Numbered from the stretch's first letter, positions 25,113 through 33,884 are shown. The stretch: 48,788 nt of DNA from Lachnoanaerobaculum saburreum DSM 3986 (GCF_000185385.1 NZ_GL622296.1:2562497-2611284), one strand, 5' to 3'. The notes: generated by a model from the sequence alone, not told the origin. Numbers and translations are program-made.

Positions 25113-26266
25113 TATTTCCTCACAAATTTTCTAAGAAGCGGCAAGAGTTCTCTTAAGTTCTCTATACAATACTTAGCCTCTTCCATATTATTGAGTTCTG
25201 ATAGAGAAATCCTTATAGTCGCATCCAATAAATCTTCTCCGACTCCTACAGCCTTAAGCGTTCCCGATATACCCGGATGATTTGAAGAACAGGCAGAACC
25301 GCTTGAAACATATATTCTTCTGTCTTCCAAGGCATGTAATAAGACCTCTGCACGAATATCTTCAAAAGATACACTGATAATCTGCGGTGCAAAATTCTCA
25401 CCTCTGCCGGTATTTAATACGGCTCCGTCTATTTTCTCAAGTTCATCCATCAGATAATACTTAAGACTCTTTATCTTTTCCACTCTCTTTTCAAACTCGT
25501 CATAGGCTTCCTTTGCCGCCACCGCCATTCCGGCTATTCCGGTGGTGTTTAGAGTACCGCTTCTCATTCCCCTTTGATGTCCGCCTCCGAAGATAATAGG
25601 ATTTATCTTCACATTACTGTCAATATATAAAAAACCTACTCCTTTCGGACCATGGAACTTATGAGCCGATACCGAGAGCATATCAATTCCCTGTATTTTA
25701 GGATTTATTCTGAACTTTGTATATGCCTGTATAGCATCTACATGAAAGAGAGTATTTGCATTCCTGCTTTTTATTATCTTTGATATTTCATCAATAGGCT
25801 CTACGGCTCCGATTTCATTATTTACATACATGACTGAAACAAGTATAGTATCTTCTCTTATGCTTTCTTTTAATACCTCAAGGTCCACTCTCCCTGTTTT
25901 GTCTACAGGTAATACAGTCAACTCAAAACCCTCTTGTGACAGAAATGTTGCCGGCATATATACGGCAGGATGTTCTATTCCGGATATTATTATATGCTTT
26001 CCAAGTCTTTGTTTTGCCATAGCGGTGCCTATAATTGCCATATTATTTGACTCGGTTCCACCTGATGTAAAGATTATTTCATTTTTTTTTACTTTGAGAG
26101 TCTTTGCTATTGTCTCAGAGGCATCCTTTATATATTTTTCAGCCTCCACTCCCTTTATATGCTTTGCGCTTGTATTTGCATAGTCCTCTCTCATAGTCTT
26201 TAACATTATATCTATGGCTTTTTCACTTACTTTTGTAGAAGCCGAGTTGTCAAAATATGCGTTCAT
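25112..26266 (-). CDS. NifS/IscS-like cysteine desulfurase dedicated to ThiI
   Basis: 384 residues, a class V PLP aminotransferase of group I. The PLP lysine is K203 in SVSAHKFHGPKG and the sulfur-carrying cysteine is C326 in SSGSACSSNHPG. Its start MNAYFDNSAS and the adjacency to thiI match B. subtilis NifZ (YrvO), which supplies sulfur for s4U. It is distinct from SufS in this window (group II, different active-site loop). rsmE ends at 26267, so all four genes from prmA to thiI are contiguous. Confidence 0.92.
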   Translation of the reverse strand: MNAYFDNSASTKVSEKAIDIMLKTMREDYANTSAKHIKGVEAEKYIKDASETIAKTLKVKKNEIIFTSGGTESNNMAIIGTAMAKQRLGKHIIISGIEHPAVYMPATFLSQEGFELTVLPVDKTGRVDLEVLKESIREDTILVSVMYVNNEIGAVEPIDEISKIIKSRNANTLFHVDAIQAYTKFRINPKIQGIDMLSVSAHKFHGPKGVGFLYIDSNVKINPIIFGGGHQRGMRSGTLNTTGIAGMAVAAKEAYDEFEKRVEKIKSLKYYLMDELEKIDGAVLNTGRGENFAPQIISVSFEDIRAEVLLHALEDRRIYVSSGSACSSNHPGISGTLKAVGVGEDLLDATIRISLSELNNMEEAKYCIENLRELLPLLRKFVRK

Positions 26267-27004
26267 CTATTCTTCTTCCAATCTAATCATTATATTACTG
26301 AGTAATGCAAGTCCCGCCGTTTCAGTCCTTAGGATTCTTTTACCAAGTGTAATCACTTCAAAACCTGAGTCTGTAGACTTTTTTACTTCAGCCTCTTCAA
26401 AACCGCCTTCAGGTCCGATAAAAACAGCTATATTATTTTTGCTATTCAGACTGTTAAGTATATCCTTAGTCTTTTTAATCCCGTCTGCATTCTCATAAGG
26501 TAATAATTTTACACCATAATCCTTTACTATTTCAAGTGCATTATCAAGAGTCTGTGGATTTAATACTTTTGGAATAATACTTCTTTTTGACTGCTTTGCC
26601 GCACTCTGTGCAATAGCATTCCACCTGTTTACTTTGGCTTGTGTCTTCTTTTTATCTATCCTTACTACAACTCTGTTTGTCTTCACAGGTATTATTTCAC
26701 TTACACCCAGTTCTATCGCCTTTTGTATTATCATTTCAATTTTATCCGATTTCGGGATACCCTGTAGCAATGTAAGCTTTATCGGCAATTCTCTTTGTTC
26801 CATACTCTCAAGTAATTTTAGGTTCACCCTGTCATTTTCTATCTCTTCTATTTTACAAAGATAATCCCAATCGCCTTTTACACTGATTAAAAGTTCTTCA
26901 CCAATCTTCATCCTCAGGACATTTACTATATGATTTACATCACTGCCGGATATATATGCATTTTCACCATTTACCTGTTCTTCTTCTACAAAAAAATGAT
27001 ACAT
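26267..27004 (-). CDS. rsmE: 16S rRNA m3U1498 methyltransferase RsmE
   Basis: 245 residues, a SPOUT-fold methyltransferase for U1498 of 16S rRNA. The N-terminal PUA-like part begins MYHFFVEEEQVNGENAYISGSDVNHIVNVLRMKIGEE. The SPOUT knot holds IAVFIGPEGGFEEAEV and LGKRILRTETAGLALLSNI, the family's AdoMet-binding signature. I use ATG 27004, which overlaps the prmA stop by one base and follows GAGGGG. The longer frame from 27037 runs through prmA. Confidence 0.94.
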   Translation of the reverse strand: MYHFFVEEEQVNGENAYISGSDVNHIVNVLRMKIGEELLISVKGDWDYLCKIEEIENDRVNLKLLESMEQRELPIKLTLLQGIPKSDKIEMIIQKAIELGVSEIIPVKTNRVVVRIDKKKTQAKVNRWNAIAQSAAKQSKRSIIPKVLNPQTLDNALEIVKDYGVKLLPYENADGIKKTKDILNSLNSKNNIAVFIGPEGGFEEAEVKKSTDSGFEVITLGKRILRTETAGLALLSNIMIRLEEE

Positions 27005-27969
27005 TATCCCCTCTTTTTTGCCACAATACTGACCCACTCTCCCAGATGATTTATATCAAGGATTTCAAAGTCCTCACTCTTTTTAAAAGCAAGTACTACA
27101 TCAGCTTCCTTTGTATCTATTATTCCGGATGTAATGAATATTCCGCCTTTTCTCATATGTTTTGCTACGGTCTTTATAAGTTCTATGATAACCGGAGCTA
27201 AAATATTTGCCGTCACTATATCAAACTTTTCATAGCCTGCCATATCCATTATATTCTCATCAGTCAATATATCTCCACATACCGCTACAAATTCAGTCAT
27301 GCCTATTTCATTGCTTATCATATTCTCCATGACAGCATCTATCGCCATATCATCAAGGTCCGTTCCGAATACACACTCCGCTCCAAGCTTTAATGCCGCA
27401 ATACCGAGTATTCCGCTTCCGGTTCCTATATCAAGTACCTTAGCCTCAGGCTTTGTCCTAAGATACTTTTCAAGTGCCAGTATACACAACCTGGTGGTCT
27501 CATGTGAGCCTGTACCGAATGCGGTTCCAGGATCTATCTGTATAATTGTCTTATATTTTGCACCTTTCGGTATCTCTTCCCATGTAGGCTTTATCAGTAT
27601 ATCACCTACAAAAAAAGGCTTAAAGTACTGTTTCCAGTTGTTTATCCAGTCCTTGTCCTCAGTTTCAGACTTTATAAGCACACCGTCACCGATATCACAA
27701 AATTCTTTAAGTTCTTCCAATGTATTTTGGATATCTTCCAAAAGTCTTGTATTGTCCGCCTCAGAGTCCAGATAAAAGCTTACCTTTGCTATACCTTCAT
27801 CCTTTGGAAGCTGCGGCAAAATATCTATAAACATTCCCTTTGTTTCCTCGGCTGTCAGCGGTACATTGTCTTCTATCTCAATACCTTCCACACCTACATC
27901 TCCAAGTGATGCACTGATAATATCCACCGTATCAGTCTTTGTAATAAGAGTATACTTCTCCCACTTCAT
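27004..27969 (-). CDS. prmA: Ribosomal protein L11 methyltransferase PrmA
   Basis: 321 residues from ATG 27969 (MKWEKYTLIT). PrmA trimethylates L11. The N-terminal L11-recognition domain contains GVEGIEIEDNVPL. The Rossmann part has PGTAFGTGSHETTRLC and VLDIGTGSGILGIAALKLGA, then NILAPVII. A longer frame reaches back to 28023 through the terminator, so I rejected it. The ribosome site (AGAGG) is 11 bases from the start, longer than ideal; ATG 27996 is an alternative. First of four tightly linked genes. Confidence 0.93.
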   Translation of the reverse strand: MKWEKYTLITKTDTVDIISASLGDVGVEGIEIEDNVPLTAEETKGMFIDILPQLPKDEGIAKVSFYLDSEADNTRLLEDIQNTLEELKEFCDIGDGVLIKSETEDKDWINNWKQYFKPFFVGDILIKPTWEEIPKGAKYKTIIQIDPGTAFGTGSHETTRLCILALEKYLRTKPEAKVLDIGTGSGILGIAALKLGAECVFGTDLDDMAIDAVMENMISNEIGMTEFVAVCGDILTDENIMDMAGYEKFDIVTANILAPVIIELIKTVAKHMRKGGIFITSGIIDTKEADVVLAFKKSEDFEILDINHLGEWVSIVAKKRG

Positions 27970-28006
27970 ATAAGCTGTTTCCTCTCTTTTAATCATGCCA
28001 TAAAAG

Positions 28007-28040
28007 AATAACAGGGTTGCCATGTGGCAACCCTGTTATT
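28007..28040 (-). terminator. Intrinsic terminator after rpmF
   Basis: A perfect 15-bp stem (28007-28021 with 28026-28040) and a 4-base loop, with a U-rich tail on the minus strand. It separates rpmF from prmA. Confidence 0.85.
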
Positions 28041-28057
28041 CCAATCAGTAGAAAATA

Positions 28058-28237
28058 TCAGTCTACTGTTACTATTTCACGCTTGTTATATGAACCACAT
28101 GCCTTACAAACTCTATGAGGAAGCATTAACTCTCCACACTTAGGACATTTTACAAGACTTGTAGCCGACATCTTCCAGTTAGCTCTTCTCTTATCTCTTC
28201 TACCGCGAGATGTTTTATTCTTTGGACAAATTGACAT
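28058..28237 (-). CDS. rpmF: 50S ribosomal protein L32
   Basis: 59 residues, MSICPKNKTSRGRRDKRRANWK at the start, the L32 pattern. The zinc ribbon is C31PKC34 and C44KAC47. GGAGGTGAAAGA precedes the ATG at 28237. In many Firmicutes a YceD (DUF177) gene lies directly before rpmF; here only 69 bases separate it from ackA, so that gene is missing from this position. It has a perfect promoter of its own. Confidence 0.96.
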   Translation of the reverse strand: MSICPKNKTSRGRRDKRRANWKMSATSLVKCPKCGELMLPHRVCKACGSYNKREIVTVD

Positions 28238-28275
28238 TCTTTCACCTCCTTATCTCGAGTCACAAAACTTGTTTC

Positions 28276-28304
28276 ATTATAATAGTAAAGGTTTCTCTTG
28301 TCAA
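28276..28304 (-). promoter_or_regulatory. Consensus sigma-A promoter of rpmF
   Basis: Minus strand TTGACA (28304-28299), a 17-base spacer and TATAAT (28281-28276): a perfect match. It begins three bases after the ackA stop codon. Confidence 0.85.
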
Positions 28305-28306
28305 TA

Positions 28307-29509
28307 TTATTTTTTTGCCAATCTGTAAGCGTCTCTGGCTATAGCCAATTCCTCATTTGTCGGCATAAGGATAAGCTTAATCTTAGAGTCGGGAGTTGAA
28401 ATCATAGTTCTCTTGCCGCGAACATCATTCGCCTTCTCATCAATCTTGGCACCGAGATATCCGAAAGCATTTCCTACAATCCTTCTTGTTTCCTTATCAT
28501 TCTCACCTACACCGGCAGTAAAGCAGATGGCATCCACTCCTCCCATTGCCGCTATATAAGCACCGACATACTTGATAATTCTATATCTGAATGCTTCAAG
28601 TGCCACCTGTGCAAGCTCATTACCGTCTGCTGCGGCATTCTCCACATCTCTGAAGTCTGATGATATACCGCCGCTCATTCCGAGAACACCCGATTTCTTA
28701 TTAAGAATATCAAGTACCTCATCAACACTTCTGTTCTCTTTGTCACATATATACTGTACAATTGCAGGGTCGATATCACCTGATCTTGTACCCATGATAA
28801 GACCCTCAAGCGGAGTAAGACCCATTGATGAATCTACACATTTACCCCCGACAGATGCTGAAATTGAAGCACCGTTTCCGAGATGACATACTATAACTTT
28901 TGCACTGTCTTTGTCAAGATTTGCAAACTCAACCGCCTCATGTGATACATACATATGGCTTGTACCATGGAATCCGTATCTTCTGATATGATACTTGTCA
29001 TAGTACTCACTTGGAATAGCATACTTATACGCTTTCTGTGGCATTCCCATACCGAAAGATGTGTCAAATGCCGCCACATTTGTAATTCCCGGCATTGCCT
29101 TTTCTACAGCTTCAATGCCCATAAGGTTTGCAGGATTGTGAAGCGGTGCAAGGTCACAGTACTTTTTTATCTCCGCCTTTACCTCATCATCGATAACAAC
29201 AGACTCGGGATACTTTACTCCACCCTGTACGACTCTGTGTCCGACAGCGGCAATTTCACTTGCATCTTTTATTACTCCATGCTCCTTATCTGTAAGTGCC
29301 TCAAATACAAGTGCAATAGCTTCCGTATGATCCTTTACATCTTTTTCCACAATATACTTATCCCTGCCGATAGGCTCATGTGTAAGCTTTGATCCGGGGA
29401 TTGCTATTCTCTCAAATAATCCCTTTGCCAGAGGCTCTTCATTTTCCATATTTATAAGCTGATATTTAAGTGATGAACTACCACAGTTTATAACTAAAAT
29501 ATTTTTCAT
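28307..29509 (-). CDS. ackA: Acetate kinase
   Basis: 400 residues from ATG 29509 (MKNILVINCGSSSLKYQL), six bases after GGAG. It converts acetyl phosphate and ADP to acetate and ATP, the energy-yielding end of acetate fermentation. Family motifs: NCGSSSLK at the N-terminus, AVGHRVVQGG, FDTSFG, RYGFHGTSHMYVS (catalytic histidine region), CHLGNGASI and FTAGVGEN. It lies 26 bases downstream of pta with no terminator between. Confidence 0.96.
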   Translation of the reverse strand: MKNILVINCGSSSLKYQLINMENEEPLAKGLFERIAIPGSKLTHEPIGRDKYIVEKDVKDHTEAIALVFEALTDKEHGVIKDASEIAAVGHRVVQGGVKYPESVVIDDEVKAEIKKYCDLAPLHNPANLMGIEAVEKAMPGITNVAAFDTSFGMGMPQKAYKYAIPSEYYDKYHIRRYGFHGTSHMYVSHEAVEFANLDKDSAKVIVCHLGNGASISASVGGKCVDSSMGLTPLEGLIMGTRSGDIDPAIVQYICDKENRSVDEVLDILNKKSGVLGMSGGISSDFRDVENAAADGNELAQVALEAFRYRIIKYVGAYIAAMGGVDAICFTAGVGENDKETRRIVGNAFGYLGAKIDEKANDVRGKRTMISTPDSKIKLILMPTNEELAIARDAYRLAKK

Positions 29510-29535
29510 AAGAAACTCCATTCCTTGTATTTAAT

Positions 29536-30537
29536 TTATTTATCTTCTCCGGCAGCCTGAATTGCTGTGATTGCAACTACACCGACTATGTCCTCAGCCG
29601 AACATCCTCTTGAAAGATCATTTACAGGCTTTGCAATACCTTGACACATCGGTCCGTATGCATTTGCCTTTGCAAGTCTTTGAACAAGCTTATATCCGAT
29701 ATTTGCGGCATCAAGATCAGGGAATACAAGTACATTTGCATGTCCCGCTACAGGTGAACCCGGTGCCTTTGCCTCTCCTACCTCGGGAACAATTGCGGCA
29801 TCAAGCTGAAGCTCTCCGTCAAGACAAAGATTCGGGGCAAGCTCTTTTGCAATCTTTGTAGCCTCTACAACCTTTGTTACATCATCATGCTTTGCACTTC
29901 CTTTTGATGAATGGCTGAGCATTGCAACCTTCGGTTCTTTTCCTACCAAAAACTTAAAGCTTTCCGCTGATGAGAGTGCAATAGCTGCAAGCTTCTCAGG
30001 GTCGGGATTTTGCTCAAGTGAACAATCCGCAAATACAAATACACCGTTCTCACCGAACTCACAGTTCGGCACTTCCATCACAAAGAATCCCGAAACAAGT
30101 TTTGTACCGGGTTTTGTCTTAATTATCTGTAATGCAGGTCTTAATGTATTGGCTGTTGAATGACAGGCACCGCTTACAAGTCCGTCCGCATCTCCCGCCT
30201 TAAGCATCAGACATCCATAAGTTGTATAATCACTTAACATTTGCTTTCTTGCATCTTCATGAGTAAGTCCCTTTGACTTTCTAAGTTCTACAAAGAGATC
30301 CTCATATTCTTCTGTTTTCTCATAGGTATTCGGATCAATTATAGTTGCTCCCGTAATATCAAACCCTTTTGAATACTCCTCCACTTCCTGCGGTGTTCCT
30401 ATAATTATCAGGTTTGCCAAACCGTCTTTCAAGATTGTTTGGGCAGCCTTGAAGGTTCTCTTATCCATTGACTCCGGTAATATTATAGTTTTCTTACTCT
30501 TTTTTGCTCTCTCTCTTAGTTGATCCATCATTGACAT
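29536..30537 (-). CDS. pta: Phosphate acetyltransferase
   Basis: 333 residues, the short single-domain Pta of Firmicutes. It makes acetyl phosphate from acetyl-CoA and feeds ackA. Recognisable are ILPESMDKRTFKAA, GLVSGACHSTANTLRPALQIIKT, FFVMEVPN, MLSHSSKGSA, DGELQLDAAIVP and NVLVFPDLDAANIGYKLVQR. ATG 30537 has GGG nine bases before; two more ATGs follow within four codons. First gene of pta-ackA. Confidence 0.96.
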   Translation of the reverse strand: MSMMDQLRERAKKSKKTIILPESMDKRTFKAAQTILKDGLANLIIIGTPQEVEEYSKGFDITGATIIDPNTYEKTEEYEDLFVELRKSKGLTHEDARKQMLSDYTTYGCLMLKAGDADGLVSGACHSTANTLRPALQIIKTKPGTKLVSGFFVMEVPNCEFGENGVFVFADCSLEQNPDPEKLAAIALSSAESFKFLVGKEPKVAMLSHSSKGSAKHDDVTKVVEATKIAKELAPNLCLDGELQLDAAIVPEVGEAKAPGSPVAGHANVLVFPDLDAANIGYKLVQRLAKANAYGPMCQGIAKPVNDLSRGCSAEDIVGVVAITAIQAAGEDK

Positions 30538-30627
30538 ATGACATATCCCTTTCCGTTAACAGCATATAGCTGATGTTTATCCCGCTTTATTGCAGGGCAA
30601 AAGCTCTCACAAGCTAATATATCTTAT

Positions 30628-30656
30628 AGTATAGTAAAAAAAAAGCCACAATACAA
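30628..30656 (-). promoter_or_regulatory. Promoter of pta-ackA
   Basis: Minus strand TTGTAT (30656-30651), a 17-base spacer and TATACT (30633-30628). The leader to pta is about 85 bases. Confidence 0.6.
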
Positions 30657-30714
30657 GCATTAAGATTGGTTAATAAAATAACAAAATGTCTAAAATCATG
30701 TACATTACTCTTTT

Positions 30715-31365
30715 TTATTCATTCTCTTCATTTATATATTTATCAAAAACCATATTGAACTGGCTTGCCTGAAACAATGATATTCCTGAACCCAGTACCA
30801 GCACAAGCATAGACATTACTCCGGGCAATCTCATTATCAGATAATACACAACTACAAGTATAACAATACTTCCTGAAAGTATTATTACAGTTCTTACAAG
30901 ATGCTTGATTGACATAAACAGCGCAAGCTTGAAAGTCTGTTTTATCGGATTGATAAACTTTGCCTGTATAGGAAATACATATAGAAATATAAATAACCAT
31001 AACAGCATCAAAAAGCAGGTGACTGTAAATATTATCATTCTTATAAATGTATTTTGTATAGGTGCGTAAATACTGAAAAACCTTATATCAAAGAAAAGTA
31101 TACCGCCTGTCACAGCCATTATTATCCAGATGAGAGTAGACTGCTTTATATTGTCTTTAAAGCTGTGAAAGAACATCCTAAACATTCCTCCGCTGTCACG
31201 GTCTTTTGCTACTTTTAAGGTGCAGTAATACATTGCTGTTGTAGCCGCTCCGAAGGTTATTATCGGTATAGAGCATATCACCCAAAGCAAGTTTAAAATA
31301 AACAGATCCCATATTCTTCCCACAAATCTCCATACAGGATTATCATAATTAAAAAATCCGCCCAT
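30715..31365 (-). CDS. YesL family membrane protein (DUF624)
   Basis: 216 residues from ATG 31365 (MGGFFNYDNPVWRFVGRIWDL), with AAGGAG six bases before. DUF624 proteins have about five membrane helices and commonly neighbour sugar ABC transporters and plant polysaccharide genes; their role is unknown. Helices are at about 20-45, 70-110, 115-140, 150-180 and 185-205. It faces gntR-kduI-kduD, and the operators between them suggest control by the same sugar regulator. Confidence 0.87.
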   Translation of the reverse strand: MGGFFNYDNPVWRFVGRIWDLFILNLLWVICSIPIITFGAATTAMYYCTLKVAKDRDSGGMFRMFFHSFKDNIKQSTLIWIIMAVTGGILFFDIRFFSIYAPIQNTFIRMIIFTVTCFLMLLWLFIFLYVFPIQAKFINPIKQTFKLALFMSIKHLVRTVIILSGSIVILVVVYYLIMRLPGVMSMLVLVLGSGISLFQASQFNMVFDKYINEENE

Positions 31366-31408
31366 ATATTTCTCCTTGTTAAAATTTATCAAACAGTTAT
31401 TCCGGTTT

Positions 31409-31420
31409 CTTGGATACAAG
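31409..31420. promoter_or_regulatory. GntR-type operator, copy 1
   Basis: CTTGGATACAAG, an imperfect palindrome of CTTG-N4-CAAG, typical of FadR/GntR family operators. Copy 2 has the identical sequence 23 bases away. Confidence 0.65.
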
Positions 31421-31431
31421 TTTATTTAAAT

Positions 31432-31443
31432 CTTGGATACAAG
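31432..31443. promoter_or_regulatory. GntR-type operator, copy 2
   Basis: CTTGGATACAAG again, ending 7 bases before the -35 box of the gntR-kdu promoter, so it could also act on that promoter. Confidence 0.65.
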
Positions 31444-31450
31444 TTTTCGA

Positions 31451-31479
31451 TTGACTTATTAAAATCTCTGTTATATTAT
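31451..31479 (+). promoter_or_regulatory. Promoter of gntR-kduI-kduD
   Basis: TTGACT (31451-31456), a 17-base spacer and TATTAT (31474-31479). Operator copy 2 lies just upstream and copy 3 about 40 bases downstream of the -10 box. Confidence 0.7.
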
Positions 31480-31516
31480 GGTCTTATAAGCCTGTTAATC
31501 ATAGCATAAAATAATG

Positions 31517-31528
31517 CTTGCATACAAG
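31517..31528. promoter_or_regulatory. GntR-type operator, copy 3
   Basis: CTTGCATACAAG, one base different from copies 1 and 2, inside the transcribed leader and 24 bases before the gntR start. A site here could block elongation. Confidence 0.65.
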
Positions 31529-31552
31529 GTTAATTTGTGTATGAAAGGGGGT

Positions 31553-32227
31553 ATGAGTATTTCTACCGTTCAAAATATATACTCGGAAATAGAAAATGAT
31601 ATATTGATGTTAAACTTAAAGCCCGGCAGACTTATAAGTGAAAACAGCCTATGTACAAAGTACAATGTTTCCAGAACTCCCATACGTGCAGTGCTTTCAA
31701 GGCTTTCCGGAGCGGGGCTTGTAGATATTATTCCAAAGAGCGGTTCAAGGGTATCCATGATAAATATGGAAATAGTCAAGCAGATAATCTATGAAAGATT
31801 TGCACTTGAGAGCATGGTACTCAAAGATTACATTGCTGTTGCTACAGACAGTGATATAAAAAAACTTGAAAAGACCGTTATCAGACTGGTTAAAAGCTAT
31901 GAAAACACTAAAAACTTTAAGCCGGATAAATTTAAGGAAATCGATTTGTCTATGCATGAATTGTGGTATAAGAAAACCGGACATACCTATCTGTGGGAAC
32001 AGATAAGAAAATCCGACTCCAATTACACAAGATTTTGCATGCTTGATATGCTTGAATGTGAAAACTATGAGCATGTAATACTTGAGCATAGACAAATGTA
32101 TGAGGTAATTAAAAGCAGGGATACCTCTAAGATAGAGGAAATAGTTAAAAAGCATCTTTATGGCGGTATTGAAAGGGTCAATGCAGCCTTAAATAACAAA
32201 TTTGATGAAATGTTTACAGCATATTAA
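31553..32227 (+). CDS. GntR/FadR family regulator of the kdu genes
   Basis: 224 residues from ATG 31553 (MSISTVQNIYSEI). The N-terminal winged helix-turn-helix holds GRLISENSLCTKYNVSRTPIRAVLSRLSGAGLV (about 25-58) and wing PKSGSRVS. The C-terminal FCD domain (about 75-215) has the helical ligand pocket with DLSMHELWYKKTGH and LEHRQMYEVI histidines. An AAAGGGGG site precedes the start closely; the longer frame from 31514 has no better site. It leads the kduI-kduD operon and is flanked by matching operators, so it is probably an autoregulated uronate-responsive repressor; the effector is inferred. Confidence 0.88.
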   Translation: MSISTVQNIYSEIENDILMLNLKPGRLISENSLCTKYNVSRTPIRAVLSRLSGAGLVDIIPKSGSRVSMINMEIVKQIIYERFALESMVLKDYIAVATDSDIKKLEKTVIRLVKSYENTKNFKPDKFKEIDLSMHELWYKKTGHTYLWEQIRKSDSNYTRFCMLDMLECENYEHVILEHRQMYEVIKSRDTSKIEEIVKKHLYGGIERVNAALNNKFDEMFTAY

Positions 32228-32238
32228 AGGAGGATTTT

Positions 32239-33081
32239 ATGGACATACGTTATTCAGCAAATCAAAGAGACTTTAAGCATTACACAACAGGTGAAATAAG
32301 GGATGAATTTCTTATTGAAAATCTTTATCAGCCCGATAAGGTAGTTGCGGTTTATTCACATGTGGACAGAATGGTAACTCTTGGATGTATGCCTGTTAAT
32401 GAGGCGGTGCCTATTGATAAGGATATTGATATATGGTCAAATTTCGGTACAAAGTATTTTCTTGAAAGAAGAGAGATAGGTATTTTTAATATCGGAGGAA
32501 AGGGCGAAATAGCAGCAGATGATGAAACCTTTACACTTGACTATAAGGATTGCCTCTATATCACTAAGGGTACAAAAAATGTTACTTTCAAAAGCCTTGA
32601 TAAAAGCAATCCTGCAAAGTTTTATATGGTAAGCGCTCCTGCACATATTTCATATAAAACAAAATTTATATCAATAAAGGATGCCGCCAAAAAGCCTCTT
32701 GGAGATAATAAGACTTCAAATAAGAGAGTGATAAATCAGTTTATACATCCTGATGTATTACAAACCGCACAGCTTTCTATGGGTATGACCGTTCTTGATG
32801 AGGGAAATGTATGGAATACAATGCCTGCACATACACATGAGAGAAGAATGGAAATTTATATGTACTTTGAGGTTCCAAAGGACAATGTTATCTTCCATCT
32901 TATGGGTGAGCCTAATGAAACAAGACATGTTGTAATGAAAAATGAAACGGCAATCATATCTCCTTCATGGAGTATACATTCGGCAGCAGGTACATCAAAC
33001 TATACTTTTATCTGGGCAATGGGCGGCGAAAATCAGGCATTTGATGATATGGATGTTATTAAAAATGAGGATTTAAGATAA
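32239..33081 (+). CDS. kduI: 5-dehydro-4-deoxy-D-glucuronate isomerase
   Basis: 280 residues. KduI isomerises 5-keto-4-deoxyuronate (from unsaturated pectin or glycosaminoglycan disaccharides) to 2,5-diketo-3-deoxygluconate. It is a cupin with zinc ligands H198, H200, E205 (PAHTHERRMEIYMYFE) and H247 (SWSIHSAAG), all in the positions of the E. coli enzyme. AAAGGAGG precedes the ATG. It overlaps kduD by one base. Confidence 0.95.
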   Translation: MDIRYSANQRDFKHYTTGEIRDEFLIENLYQPDKVVAVYSHVDRMVTLGCMPVNEAVPIDKDIDIWSNFGTKYFLERREIGIFNIGGKGEIAADDETFTLDYKDCLYITKGTKNVTFKSLDKSNPAKFYMVSAPAHISYKTKFISIKDAAKKPLGDNKTSNKRVINQFIHPDVLQTAQLSMGMTVLDEGNVWNTMPAHTHERRMEIYMYFEVPKDNVIFHLMGEPNETRHVVMKNETAIISPSWSIHSAAGTSNYTFIWAMGGENQAFDDMDVIKNEDLR

Positions 33082-33884
33082 TGGAAAATATTTTAAAAAG
33101 TTTCAGACTTGACGGAAAAACGGCCCTTGTCACCGGTGCTTCACATGGGATTGGATTTGCAATGGCAAAGGCACTCTATGATGCGGGCGCGAAGATAGTG
33201 TTTAACAGCAGTTCAGAAGACGGACTTGAAAAAGGTCTCACATCATATAGAAAAGAAAATATTGAGGCTCACGGTTATATATGTGATGTAACCAATGAAG
33301 AAGAAGTAAAAAAGATGGTAGCCGATATTGAAAAAAATATCGGCGAAATAGATATTCTTATAAATAATGCCGGAATAATAAAAAGAATCCCTATGACCGA
33401 TATGAGTGTCGAGGAGTTTAATTCAGTTATAGATGTAGATTTGATAGCTCCATTTATTATGGCAAAGGCTGTTTTACCCGGTATGGTAAAAAGAAGAAGC
33501 GGAAAGATTATAAATATCTGCTCCATGATGAGTGAGCTTGGCAGAGAAACCGTTAGTGCCTATGCAGCTGCAAAGGGCGGTTTAAAAATGCTTACAAAAA
33601 ATATTGCTTCAGAATACGGTGTATACAATATTCAATGTAACGGTATAGGCCCCGGGTATATTGCCACCTCACAGACTGCACCGCTTCGCAAGATACAGCC
33701 TGACGGCAGCAAACATCCTTTTGATTCCTTTATACTTGCAAAAACTCCTGCAAACAGATGGGGAACACCTTTTGACCTTGCAGGTCCTGTAGTATTTTTA
33801 GCTTCAAGTGCTTCAGACTTTGTAAACGGACATATACTATATGTGGACGGCGGAATACTGGCATATATAGGAAAGCAACCATAA
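33081..33884 (+). CDS. kduD: 2-dehydro-3-deoxy-D-gluconate 5-dehydrogenase
   Basis: 267 residues, a short-chain dehydrogenase. KduD reduces the KduI product to 2-keto-3-deoxygluconate. Cofactor loop TGASHGIG (18-25), NNAG, catalytic serine in NICSMMSELG, and YAAAK pair. The C-terminal VNGHILYVDGG is normal for the family. KDG kinase and aldolase, needed to reach glycolysis, are not in this window. Last gene of the operon. Confidence 0.92.
   Translation: MENILKSFRLDGKTALVTGASHGIGFAMAKALYDAGAKIVFNSSSEDGLEKGLTSYRKENIEAHGYICDVTNEEEVKKMVADIEKNIGEIDILINNAGIIKRIPMTDMSVEEFNSVIDVDLIAPFIMAKAVLPGMVKRRSGKIINICSMMSELGRETVSAYAAAKGGLKMLTKNIASEYGVYNIQCNGIGPGYIATSQTAPLRKIQPDGSKHPFDSFILAKTPANRWGTPFDLAGPVVFLASSASDFVNGHILYVDGGILAYIGKQP

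Noticed and set aside
27969-28023. Longer prmA start
   Set aside because: It would run through the rpmF terminator stem, and the family N-terminus begins at MKW.
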